This document shows, in pieces, positions 7,359 through 14,696 of a stretch of 64,000 bases of DNA. Both the position numbers and the translations under genes were made by a program. The notes beneath the pieces are model-generated. The model had not been told where the DNA came from, did no database searches, and saw nothing but the letters and a program-made list of their open reading frames with translations. The number at the start of each line of letters is the position of its first letter. Within the stretch, counting starts at the first letter, position 1. The stretch spans positions 4,774,001-4,838,000 of the forward strand of contig NZ_CP011533.1 of NCBI RefSeq assembly GCF_001704275.1, written 5' to 3'. This DNA is from Streptomyces noursei ATCC 11455. GTDB taxonomy: Bacteria > Actinomycetota > Actinomycetes > Streptomycetales > Streptomycetaceae.

Positions 7359-8225
7359 GTGCGCTCGCTTGCCAGGAAATCGATCCTGCCCCTGACGCTC
7401 GTCATCGTGGGGGCAGCCGCAGTGGTGGGCTACGCAGCGGAGGAAACTCACCCGAGCAGAACCACCGGCGGCCACACCGGCTACGGCAAGTCCGGCGAGT
7501 CCGGCCACGCCCCCCAGGACCAGGAGCCCTCGGCCACCGCCGTGCCTCAGGACGGCAACGCCTACACCCCGCGCAGGACCGAGGAGAACGCCCGGATCGG
7601 CACCGTCTTCGAGAAGGACGACCACGGCGCCCACTTCTGCACCGCCAGTGTGGTGCAGAGCCCGAGCCGGAACATGCTGATCACCGCGGCCCACTGCGCC
7701 TTCGACCCGGACACCGGCAAGCCGGTGGACGACTTGGTCTTCGCCCCCGACTACCGCAACGGCGACGAACCCACCGGCCTGTGGAAGGTCAACAAGGTCG
7801 TGGTCGACGACCGCTGGGCCAAGTCTCAGGACGAGGACCTCGACGTCGCCTTCCTCAGCCTCGACTCCAAGGACGGCAAGGAGATCCAGGACATCCTCGG
7901 CGGCAACACCCTAGGCATCGACCGCGGCTTCGACAACGAAGTCAAGATCACCGGCTATCCCACCAGCCGGGACACCCCGATCTCCTGCCAGAACCGCAGT
8001 ACGAAGTTCAGCGACACCCAGATGCGCATCCAGTGCACCGACTTCGAGGGCGGCACCAGCGGCAGCCCCTGGCTGGCCGACTACGACCCCAAGAGCCACA
8101 CCGGCACGGTCATCGGCGTCCTCGGCGGCCACGAGGGCGGCGGCGACGAGGACGACGTCTCCTATGCCGCCTACTTCGACGAGGACATCGCCAATCTCTA
8201 CAAGCGCGCCCAGGACGAGGACTGA
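7359..8225 (+). CDS. Secreted trypsin-like serine protease
   Basis: 288 residues from a GTG. The N-terminal signal sequence is basic (MRSLARKS) followed by a hydrophobic core ILPLTLVIVGAAAVVGYAA, then a Ser/Gly/His-rich linker to about residue 65. The protease domain shows the catalytic triad: His112 in TAAHC, Asp162 in DLDVAFL, and Ser236 in GGTSGSPW. Cysteines flank the triad residues, as in the chymotrypsin/V8-like fold. The protein should act outside the membrane; its substrate is unknown. It lies 40 bp after the MATE gene on the same strand and ends at a strong shared terminator facing rplI. Confidence 0.92.
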   Translation: MRSLARKSILPLTLVIVGAAAVVGYAAEETHPSRTTGGHTGYGKSGESGHAPQDQEPSATAVPQDGNAYTPRRTEENARIGTVFEKDDHGAHFCTASVVQSPSRNMLITAAHCAFDPDTGKPVDDLVFAPDYRNGDEPTGLWKVNKVVVDDRWAKSQDEDLDVAFLSLDSKDGKEIQDILGGNTLGIDRGFDNEVKITGYPTSRDTPISCQNRSTKFSDTQMRIQCTDFEGGTSGSPWLADYDPKSHTGTVIGVLGGHEGGGDEDDVSYAAYFDEDIANLYKRAQDED

Positions 8226-8252
8226 CCCCCGCCCCTGGCCACCCGCCCAACG

Positions 8253-8289
8253 CGAAGGGCCGTACCCCACGAGGGAGTACGGCCCTTCG
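8253..8289. terminator. Bidirectional hairpin terminator
   Basis: A perfect 13-bp stem, CGAAGGGCCGTAC (8253-8265) with its complement (8277-8289) and an 11-nt loop, lies between the converging protease and rplI genes. Confidence 0.85.
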
Positions 8290-8310
8290 GCGTTCGGCTG
8301 CGAGCTACGC

Positions 8311-8757
8311 TCAGGCGGCGATGACCTCGACGCCGAGCTTCGCAACGACCTCGGCGTGCAGACGCACCGAGACCTGGTGCGCGCCCAGGGTCTTGATCGG
8401 CGTGCCGAGCTCAACGCGACGCTTGTCGACGTCCGGACCACCGGCGGCCTTGATCGCCGAGGCGACGTCGGCCGGGGTGACGGAGCCGAACAGACGGCCC
8501 GCGTCGCCGGCACGAACGGCCAGCTTCACGTTGACGCCCTCGAGCTGAGCCTTGACCTCGTTGGCCTGCTCGATCGTGGCGATCTCGCGGATCTTGCGAC
8601 CGCGGCGGATCTGCGCGACGTCCTTCTCGCCACCCTTGGTCCAGCGGATCGCGAAACCGCGCGGAACCAGGTAGTTGCGGGCGTACCCGTCCTTGACGTC
8701 AACGACGTCGCCGGCGGTGCCGAGGCCGGAGACCTCGTGGGTGAGGATGATCTTCAT
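8311..8757 (-). CDS. rplI: 50S ribosomal protein L9
   Basis: 148 residues, the usual length of L9. The N-terminal globular domain [21 protein letters not shown] with [14 protein letters not shown] is the L9 signature. It is joined by the long central helix ([20 protein letters not shown]) to the C-terminal RNA-binding domain ([19 protein letters not shown]). It binds 23S rRNA at the base of the L1 stalk. It is the last gene of the rpsF-ssb-rpsR-rplI operon, 18 bp after rpsR, and ends at a shared terminator. Confidence 0.98.
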   Translation of the reverse strand: MKIILTHEVSGLGTAGDVVDVKDGYARNYLVPRGFAIRWTKGGEKDVAQIRRGRKIREIATIEQANEVKAQLEGVNVKLAVRAGDAGRLFGSVTPADVASAIKAAGGPDVDKRRVELGTPIKTLGAHQVSVRLHAEVVAKLGVEVIAA

Positions 8758-8775
8758 TGGTCGGTCACCCTTCCC

Positions 8776-9012
8776 TTATCGCGCGGTGGACGTGTAGGGC
8801 AGCAGCGCCATCTCACGGCTGTTCTTCACGGCCGTGGCGACGTCACGCTGGTGCTGAGTGCAGTTGCCGGTGACACGACGGGCACGGATCTTGCCGCGGT
8901 CGGAGATGAACTTCCGCAGCAGGTTCGTGTCCTTGTAGTCGACGTAGGAGATCTTCTCCTTGCAGAACACGCAAACCTTCTTCTTAGGCTTGCGAGCAGG
9001 CGGCTTCGCCAT
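8776..9012 (-). CDS. rpsR: 30S ribosomal protein S18, zinc-ribbon type
   Basis: 78 residues, with [22 protein letters not shown] and the [25 protein letters not shown] core of S18. A CxxC pair (VCVFC) near residue 14 plus a further Cys make this the zinc-binding (C+) form; Streptomyces also carry zinc-free paralogues elsewhere that replace such proteins under zinc starvation. It sits between ssb and rplI. Two parS sites lie in the gap on the ssb side. Confidence 0.97.
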   Translation of the reverse strand: MAKPPARKPKKKVCVFCKEKISYVDYKDTNLLRKFISDRGKIRARRVTGNCTQHQRDVATAVKNSREMALLPYTSTAR

Positions 9013-9080
9013 TGTCTCTCTCCAGTGAGTTCAAGAAGTATGTGCTGACGCCCTCAGGCCCCAGGCGGCTCCCCGACCTC

Positions 9081-9113
9081 GTTTCACGTGAAACGTGCCG
9101 TTTCACGTGAAAC
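9081..9113. promoter_or_regulatory. parS: parS pair between ssb and rpsR
   Basis: Two exact GTTTCACGTGAAAC copies lie at 9081-9094 and 9100-9113, only 19 bp apart start to start, inside the rpsF operon and in the untranslated gap between ssb and rpsR. ParB loading here would sit within an actively transcribed ribosomal operon. Confidence 0.95.
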
Positions 9114-9140
9114 CTCGGTGGAAGAACCCGTCGCCCGGAC

Positions 9141-9731
9141 CTAGAAGGGCGGCTCGTCCGAGTAGCCGCCGCCGGAGCCGCCGGAGCCGCCGCCCCAGCC
9201 ACCGCCGCCACCCTGGCCACCGCCGGAAGGACCGCCGGTCGCCCACGGGTCGTCGGCCGGAGCGCCGCCGCCCTGCTGACCGCCGCCGGGGCCACCGCCC
9301 CAGCCGCCGCCCTGCTGGCCGCCGCCCTGACCGCCGCCGAAGCCGCCACCGCCCTGGCCACCACGACCGCCGGTCTTGGTGACCTTCGCCGTGGCGTTCC
9401 GCAGGCTCGCGCCCACTTCCTCGACGTCGAGCTCGTACACCGTGCGCTTCACGCCCTCGCGATCCTCGTAGGACCGCTGCTTGAGGCGGCCCTGGACGAT
9501 CACGCGGGTGCCCCGCGTAAGGGACTCGGCGACGTTCTCCGCCGCCTGACGCCACACCGAGCAGGTCAGGAACAGGCTCTCGCCGTCCTTCCACTCATTG
9601 GTCTGGCGGTCGAAGGTGCGGGGAGTGGACGCGACGCGGAACTTCGCGACCGCCGCACCGGACGGGGTGAAGCGCAGCTCGGGGTCGTCGACAAGATTGC
9701 CGACGACCGTGATGACGGTCTCGCCTGCCAT
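9141..9731 (-). CDS. ssb: Single-stranded DNA-binding protein
   Basis: 196 residues. The OB fold spans about residues 1-115 ([55 protein letters not shown]). A long Gly/Gln-rich disordered tail follows, ending in the acidic tip SDEPPF that recruits replication and repair partners. It is the second gene of the ribosomal operon after rpsF, the standard actinobacterial place of the essential SSB. The glycine-rich tail makes the DNA repetitive and creates long spurious frames on the other strand. Confidence 0.97.
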   Translation of the reverse strand: MAGETVITVVGNLVDDPELRFTPSGAAVAKFRVASTPRTFDRQTNEWKDGESLFLTCSVWRQAAENVAESLTRGTRVIVQGRLKQRSYEDREGVKRTVYELDVEEVGASLRNATAKVTKTGGRGGQGGGGFGGGQGGGQQGGGWGGGPGGGQQGGGAPADDPWATGGPSGGGQGGGGGWGGGSGGSGGGYSDEPPF

Positions 9732-9814
9732 TAGGGGAACCTCTCGGCGGGTGTGCTGCTGGCTGCCTGGTGTTGCTGCTACTCGAACCCGGTTACCGCT
9801 GGACGCGTACGCGC

Positions 9815-10105
9815 TCAGTGGGTCTCGGGACGGAGGACCTTGGTCCGAAGAACCGACTCGTTCAGGTTCATCTGACGGTCGAGCTCCTTGACGACCGCAG
9901 GCTCGGCCTGCAGGTCGATGACGGAGTAGATGCCCTCGGGCTTCTTGTTGATCTCGTACGAGAGACGACGACGGCCCCAGGTGTCGACCTTCTCCACCTT
10001 TCCGTTGCCCTCACGGACGACGGAGAGGAAGTTCTCGATCAGGGGGGCGACAGCGCGCTCCTCCAGATCGGGGTCGAGGATGACCATCACCTCGTAGTGA
10101 CGCAT
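9815..10105 (-). CDS. rpsF: 30S ribosomal protein S6
   Basis: 96 residues from the ATG at 10105, which has a strong GGAGGTGG Shine-Dalgarno just upstream; the longer frame beyond it is not coding. [40 protein letters not shown] and [12 protein letters not shown] are the S6 signatures. It binds 16S rRNA together with S18, encoded two genes downstream. It is the first gene of the rpsF-ssb-rpsR-rplI operon, so the operon promoter should lie in 10106-10334, which is shared with a divergent gene. Confidence 0.97.
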   Translation of the reverse strand: MRHYEVMVILDPDLEERAVAPLIENFLSVVREGNGKVEKVDTWGRRRLSYEINKKPEGIYSVIDLQAEPAVVKELDRQMNLNESVLRTKVLRPETH

Positions 10106-10334
10106 GGTGAACCCACCTCCTTTGGACTCAGCGGCCACGGTCGTTCCGTGGCAGGAGGGTCGTGATGCGTTCCGCGCCCGGCCCGCCGGAGCGTCCGGGC
10201 AGACATGGGCGCAGACCGTACAGACTACCTGCCTCCGCGCTTCCGGTTGAAATCCGCCCACCAGACCCCCCAATCTGGAACACAACGGGTGTGAGCGGCG
10301 TTACAGTGCGCCGCCCTGTCAGTGGAGGTGCCGC

Positions 10335-10652
10335 ATGGCACAGGCAGCACGGACCCAACGGAATCTGCTCGCGATTCTCAACAGCGACGGCCAACCCCAT
10401 CCCGTAGAGAACACCCTCGCGGTCGTGACCTTGGTGTTCGGCGCGATTGCCGCCCTCACCGCGCTCTCTCCCGGCCTGCACCTGGTCAGCTCATGGGTGG
10501 GCCTGATCGGCATCGGCACGGGCCTGTGGGGCCAGTACATCTCCTCGACGACGGCGGAACGCTTCCTGTTGATCATCGGGCTCGGCGCATCGGGCGTCGG
10601 CTTCTACATCGGCCTGGCGCACGGCGGGCTCTTCGGCGGCGTCCTCGGCTAA
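10335..10652 (+). CDS. Small conserved membrane protein, function unknown
   Basis: 105 residues. The ATG is preceded by GGAGGTGCCGC. The N-terminus is polar (TQRNLLAILNSDGQPHPVEN), followed by three or four hydrophobic segments (TLAVVTLVFGAIAALTAL, HLVSSWVGLIGIGTGLWG, FLLIIGLGASGVGFYIGLA). A homologue occupies the same place divergent from rpsF in S. coelicolor as I recall it. No function can be assigned. Confidence 0.85.
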   Translation: MAQAARTQRNLLAILNSDGQPHPVENTLAVVTLVFGAIAALTALSPGLHLVSSWVGLIGIGTGLWGQYISSTTAERFLLIIGLGASGVGFYIGLAHGGLFGGVLG

Positions 10653-10780
10653 CCCGCACGCCACGGCATACGGGGCCCGGTCCCGTACGGCCCAGACGGG
10701 GCGCTCCCCGGTCACAGTAGGCTTCGGCGCGAGAGCCGGAGCCCCGACCAAGGGGACACACCAGCCGAGGAGCGCCCCGC

Positions 10781-11899
10781 ATGAGCCTGACCCTGAGGAC
10801 CATCAGTCGAGAGCAGCATCTGGCATACATCCAGAGCCTGCCCGCGGCGAGCCACATGCAGGTCCCGGCCTGGGCGGACGTGAAGGCCGAGTGGCGGTCC
10901 GAGAGCCTGGGCTGGTTCGACGCGTCCGGCGAGCTGGTCGGCGCCGGGCTGGTCCTGTACCGCCAGCTGCCCAAGATCAAGCGATACCTGGCCTATCTCC
11001 CCGAGGGCCCGGTCATCAACTGGTTCGCGCCGAATCTCGAGGAATGGCTGCGGCCGATGCTCGCCCACCTCAAGCAGCAGGGCGCCTTCTCCGTGAAGAT
11101 GGGCCCGCCGGTCATCATCCGCCGCTGGGACTCCACCGCGATCAAGGCCGGCATCCAGAACCCCGACGTCAAGCGGCTGCGGGACGTCGAGGCCAGCCAC
11201 ATCGAACCGCGCGCCTTCGAGGTCGCCGACCGCCTGCGCCGCATGGGCTGGCAGCAGGGCGAGGACGGCGGCGCCGGCTTCGGCGATGTGCAGCCCCGCT
11301 ACGTCTTCCAGGTGCCGCTGGCCGACCGCCCGCTGGAGGAGATCCACAAGGGCTTCAACCAGCTGTGGCGCCGCAACATCAAGAAGGCCGAGAAGGCCGG
11401 CGTCGAGGTCGTCCAGGGCGGCTACGAGGACCTGGCCGAATGGCAGCGGCTCTACGAGATCACCGCGAAGCGCGACCAGTTCCGGCCGCGTCCGCTCAGC
11501 TACTTCCAGCGCATGTGGTCCGCCCTCAACACCGAGGACCCCGACCGCATGCGGCTCTACTTCGCCCGCCACAACGGGGTGAACCTCTCCGCCGCGACCA
11601 TGCTCATCGTCGGCGGGCACGTCTGGTACTCGTACGGCGCCTCGGACAACATCGGCCGCGAGGTCCGGCCCTCCAACGCGATGCAGTGGCGCATGCTGCA
11701 GGACTCCTACGCGGCCGGCGCCTCCGTCTACGACCTCCGCGGCATCAGCGACTCGCTGGACGAGAACGACCACCTCTTCGGTCTGATCCAGTTCAAGGTC
11801 GGCACCGGCGGGCAGGCGGCGGAGTACCTCGGTGAGTGGGACTTCCCACTCAACAAGCTCCTGCACAAGGCGCTCGACATCTACATGTCGCGTCGCTGA
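10781..11899 (+). CDS. femX: FemX-like peptidoglycan aminoacyltransferase
   Basis: 372 residues, two tandem GNAT-like subdomains of the FemABX family. Segments such as FNQLWRRNIKKAEKAGVEV (the family's signature helix), HNGVNLSAATMLIVGGHVWY, YSYGASDNIGREVRPSNAMQ and YDLRGISDSLDENDHLFGLI with KVGTGG are characteristic. The family adds an amino acid from aminoacyl-tRNA to the peptidoglycan stem peptide; in S. coelicolor the FemX protein is linked to the glycine branch on lipid II. It lies 64 bp before an alanine-racemase-like gene on the same strand, so the two are probably cotranscribed in a cell-wall precursor unit. Confidence 0.92.
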   Translation: MSLTLRTISREQHLAYIQSLPAASHMQVPAWADVKAEWRSESLGWFDASGELVGAGLVLYRQLPKIKRYLAYLPEGPVINWFAPNLEEWLRPMLAHLKQQGAFSVKMGPPVIIRRWDSTAIKAGIQNPDVKRLRDVEASHIEPRAFEVADRLRRMGWQQGEDGGAGFGDVQPRYVFQVPLADRPLEEIHKGFNQLWRRNIKKAEKAGVEVVQGGYEDLAEWQRLYEITAKRDQFRPRPLSYFQRMWSALNTEDPDRMRLYFARHNGVNLSAATMLIVGGHVWYSYGASDNIGREVRPSNAMQWRMLQDSYAAGASVYDLRGISDSLDENDHLFGLIQFKVGTGGQAAEYLGEWDFPLNKLLHKALDIYMSRR

Positions 11900-11963
11900 C
11901 CGCTTCACCGCACCGTCCGCACTCCTGACACACCCCAGCCACGAGAAAGGTTCCGGGCCGGCC

Positions 11964-12995
11964 ATGGCGCTCACCCTCTACGTCGACACCGCACGCTGGC
12001 GGGCGCATCAACAGAGCGTTCTCCAGCAGTTCCCCGGGCTGGTCCCGGTCTGCAAAGGCAACGGCTACGGCTTCGGCCACGAGCGCCTCGCCGAGGAGGC
12101 CACCCGGCTCGGCTCCGACATCCTCGCGGTCGGCACGACCTACGAAGCAGCCCAGATCAAGGACTTCTTCAGCGGCGATCTGCTGGTCCTGACCCCGTTC
12201 CGGCACGGCGAGGAGCCGGTGCCGCTGCCCGACCGGGCGATCCGCTCGGTCTCCTCGGTCGAAGGCGTGGGCGGGCTGGTCGGCGCCCGGGTCGTCATCG
12301 AGGTCATGAGCAGCATGAAGCGGCACGGCGTCAAGCCGGAGGACCTGCCGAAGCTCGCCGCGGCCATCGAGGACGTCCGGCTGGAGGGGTTCGCGATCCA
12401 CCTCCCGCTGGACCGCACCGACGGCTCCGACTCGGTCGACGAGGTCATCGGGTGGATGGACGCGCTGCGCGCCAACCGCCTGCCGCTCCACACCATGTTC
12501 GTCAGCCACCTCAAGCCCGACGAGTTCGCCCGCCTCCAGCAGCAGTTCCCGCAGACCCGCTTCCGCGCGCGGATCGGCACGCGGCTGTGGCTCGGCGACC
12601 ACGAGGCCACCGAGTACCGCGGCTCGGTGCTCGACGTCACCCGCGTCGCCAAGGGCGAGCGGTTCGGCTACCGCCAGCAGAAGGCGACCGCCGACGGCTA
12701 CCTCGTCGTGGTGGCCGGTGGCACCTCGCACGGCGTCGGCCTGGAGTCGCCCAAGGCGCTGCACGGTGTGATGCCGCGCGCCAAGGGCGTGGCTCGTGCC
12801 GGCCTGGCGACCGTCAACCGCAACCTCGCACCGTACGTCTGGGCCGGCAAGCAGCGCTGGTTCGCCGAGCCCCCGCACATGCAGGTGTCGATCCTGTTCG
12901 TCCCGGGGGACGCCCCCGAGCCCAAGGTGGGCGAGGAGTTGGTGGCCCACCTGCGGCACACCACCACGCAGTACGACCGCGTCGTGGAACGCTGA
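11964..12995 (+). CDS. Alanine racemase-like PLP enzyme
   Basis: 343 residues from the ATG at 11964, preceded by GAGAAAGG. The N-terminal alpha/beta barrel of the alanine racemase family is recognisable: the PLP-binding lysine is Lys31 in the motif VCKGNGYGFG, followed by LAVGTTYEAAQIKDF, and ARIGTRLWLGDHEA resembles the family's phosphate-binding strand. It differs from the housekeeping Alr (no clear C-terminal beta-domain tyrosine motif), so it may be a racemase with another amino acid or a PLP protein of unknown substrate. It follows femX closely, which points to a role in cell-wall amino acid supply. It ends before a strong terminator. Confidence 0.8.
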   Translation: MALTLYVDTARWRAHQQSVLQQFPGLVPVCKGNGYGFGHERLAEEATRLGSDILAVGTTYEAAQIKDFFSGDLLVLTPFRHGEEPVPLPDRAIRSVSSVEGVGGLVGARVVIEVMSSMKRHGVKPEDLPKLAAAIEDVRLEGFAIHLPLDRTDGSDSVDEVIGWMDALRANRLPLHTMFVSHLKPDEFARLQQQFPQTRFRARIGTRLWLGDHEATEYRGSVLDVTRVAKGERFGYRQQKATADGYLVVVAGGTSHGVGLESPKALHGVMPRAKGVARAGLATVNRNLAPYVWAGKQRWFAEPPHMQVSILFVPGDAPEPKVGEELVAHLRHTTTQYDRVVER

Positions 12996-13021
12996 GCCGA
13001 CCGGCCGGCGCCCACCAACGT

Positions 13022-13075
13022 CCGGGGCCCGGTGCAGCGGAACGATCCGCTGCACCGGGCCCCGGCGCTTTTTGG
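13022..13075. terminator. Strong hairpin terminator, 20-bp perfect stem
   Basis: The stem starts CCGGGGCCCGGTGCAG (13022-13041) with its complement at 13046-13065, an ACGA loop and CTTTTTGG after it. It separates the racemase-like gene from the converging glycosyltransferase gene. Confidence 0.95.
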
Positions 13076-13083
13076 CGTCCCGC

Positions 13084-14565
13084 TCAGTCCCGTACGGCGC
13101 CCCAGCTCACCCGTGGCGCCCCTTCGAAGTGCACCGCGTGCTGCGGCGCGCGGTGCGTCTGCCCGAGCACGAACGCGTCGGGCCTCCGGTCCAAGACGCC
13201 CCCCGACGGGTCGTCGTCGCCGTCCCTGCGGACCACATCGCGCTCCGGCAGCAGGATGTCCCGGACGACCACGGCGCACAGGTAGAGCGTGCCGAGCAGG
13301 TGCAGCGCGATGGCCAGTTGATAGCCCTCGGGCGGCAGCCCCTGATGCTTGTCGCCGTTGCCGGTGTAGGCCAGGTACATCCAGATCCCCAGGAAGTACA
13401 TGACCTCGCACCCCTGCCAGATCAAGAAGTCCCGCCAGCGCGGGCGGGCCAACGCCGCCAGCGGGACCAGCCAGAGGACGTACTGCGGCGAGTAGACCTT
13501 GTTGGTGAGGATGAACAGCGCCACGACGAGGAAGGCGAGTTGCGCGAAGCGGGGCCGGCGCGGTGCGTAGAGAGTCAGCAGCGCGAGACCGCCACAGCCC
13601 AGGATCATCAGCAGCGACGCGTAGAGGTTGGCATTCTCCAGCGGGTTGCCGGTGCGTTGCGAGATCAGCAACCAGATCGAACCGAAGTCGATGGGCCGCT
13701 CCTGGCTGAAGGTGTAGAACTTCGCCCAGCCCTCCCGGATGTGGAACCCGGACCCGTCGTGGACGAGCATCACCGGCAGGTTCACCACCAGCCAGGACAC
13801 CACCGCACCGAGGACGGCCCGCCCGTACGCGCGCCACGTGCCCGCACGCCAGCACAGCACCAGCAGCGGGCCCAGCAACAGCACCGGGTACAGCTTTGCC
13901 GCGGTCGCCAGCCCGATCAGGACGCCGGCCGCCAGCGGTCGGCTGCGTGACCACAGCAGCATCCCGGCGGCCGTCAGCGCGACCGCCAGCAGGTCCCAGT
14001 TGATGGTCGCGGTCAGGGCGAAGGCCGGTGCCAGGGCCACGAGCAGCCCGTCCCAGGGGCGCCGGCGGTGGGTACGGGCCACGCACACCGCGATGACGGC
14101 CGCGCAGACCATCAGCATGCCGGCGTTGACCAGCCAGTAGATCTGCTCCCGGTCCTGGATCGCCCCGCCGTGCGGCGTCACCCAGGAGGCGATCTCCATG
14201 AAGAACCCGGTCAGCACCGGGTACTCCAGGTACTGCATATCGCCAGGGAGCTTGTCGAAGTACGGAATCAGCCCGTCGGCGAAGCCCCGGCCCGCGTAGA
14301 GGTGGGGAATGTCCGAGTAGCAGGCATGGATGTACTGGCTGGTGGCACCGAAGAACCAACCCCCGTTGTAGCAGGGCAGCTTCTGCACCATGCCGAGCGC
14401 GAACATGCCGATGGCGACGAGCGCGACGACCCGCACCGGCGTCAGCCAGTACGTCCCGAGCAGCGCGCGCCGGCCGATCGGCCCGCCGATCAGCTCGCTG
14501 CCGGCCGCGGCCACCTCATCCCGTCTCGTCGGCCGCACGGGCTCGTCCTGTCGCAGGCTCGTCAT
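13084..14565 (-). CDS. Membrane glycosyltransferase, GT87-like
   Basis: 493 residues with about ten hydrophobic segments. It resembles the actinobacterial GT87/DUF2029 polyprenyl-phosphate mannosyltransferases: an acidic loop after the first segment (YFDKLPGDMQYLEYPVLTGF), the ATAAKLYPVLLLGPLLVL segment and NKVYSPQYVLWLVPLAALAR near residue 370. These enzymes transfer a sugar from a polyprenyl-phosphate donor on the outer face of the membrane. The C-terminal tail is charged and cytoplasmic. It shares its strand with the upstream class A PBP, separated by a terminator, and lies next to cell-wall genes. Acceptor and sugar are unknown. Confidence 0.8.
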   Translation of the reverse strand: MTSLRQDEPVRPTRRDEVAAAGSELIGGPIGRRALLGTYWLTPVRVVALVAIGMFALGMVQKLPCYNGGWFFGATSQYIHACYSDIPHLYAGRGFADGLIPYFDKLPGDMQYLEYPVLTGFFMEIASWVTPHGGAIQDREQIYWLVNAGMLMVCAAVIAVCVARTHRRRPWDGLLVALAPAFALTATINWDLLAVALTAAGMLLWSRSRPLAAGVLIGLATAAKLYPVLLLGPLLVLCWRAGTWRAYGRAVLGAVVSWLVVNLPVMLVHDGSGFHIREGWAKFYTFSQERPIDFGSIWLLISQRTGNPLENANLYASLLMILGCGGLALLTLYAPRRPRFAQLAFLVVALFILTNKVYSPQYVLWLVPLAALARPRWRDFLIWQGCEVMYFLGIWMYLAYTGNGDKHQGLPPEGYQLAIALHLLGTLYLCAVVVRDILLPERDVVRRDGDDDPSGGVLDRRPDAFVLGQTHRAPQHAVHFEGAPRVSWGAVRD

Positions 14566-14601
14566 GGCCCCATCCTGCCGTACGCGACGGGGACGAACGC
14601 G

Positions 14602-14641
14602 ACGAAGCCCCCGCCCGGTCGCACCGGGTCGGGGGCTTCGT
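14602..14641 (-). terminator. Hairpin terminator downstream of the PBP gene
   Basis: ACGAAGCCCCCG (14602-14613) pairs with 14630-14641, and CCCGGT/ACCGGG continues the stem inside. It is downstream of the minus-strand PBP gene, with two parS sites between the stop codon and the hairpin. Confidence 0.8.
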
Positions 14642-14649
14642 GGAGCCGT

Positions 14650-14684
14650 GTTTCACGTGAAACGGCGGTCGTTTCACGTGAAAC
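14650..14684. promoter_or_regulatory. parS: parS pair downstream of the PBP gene
   Basis: Two exact GTTTCACGTGAAAC copies lie at 14650-14663 and 14671-14684, 21 bp apart start to start, between the PBP stop codon and its terminator, so they are transcribed in the 3' untranslated region. Confidence 0.95.
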
Positions 14685-14696
14685 GCTCAGCGGATA

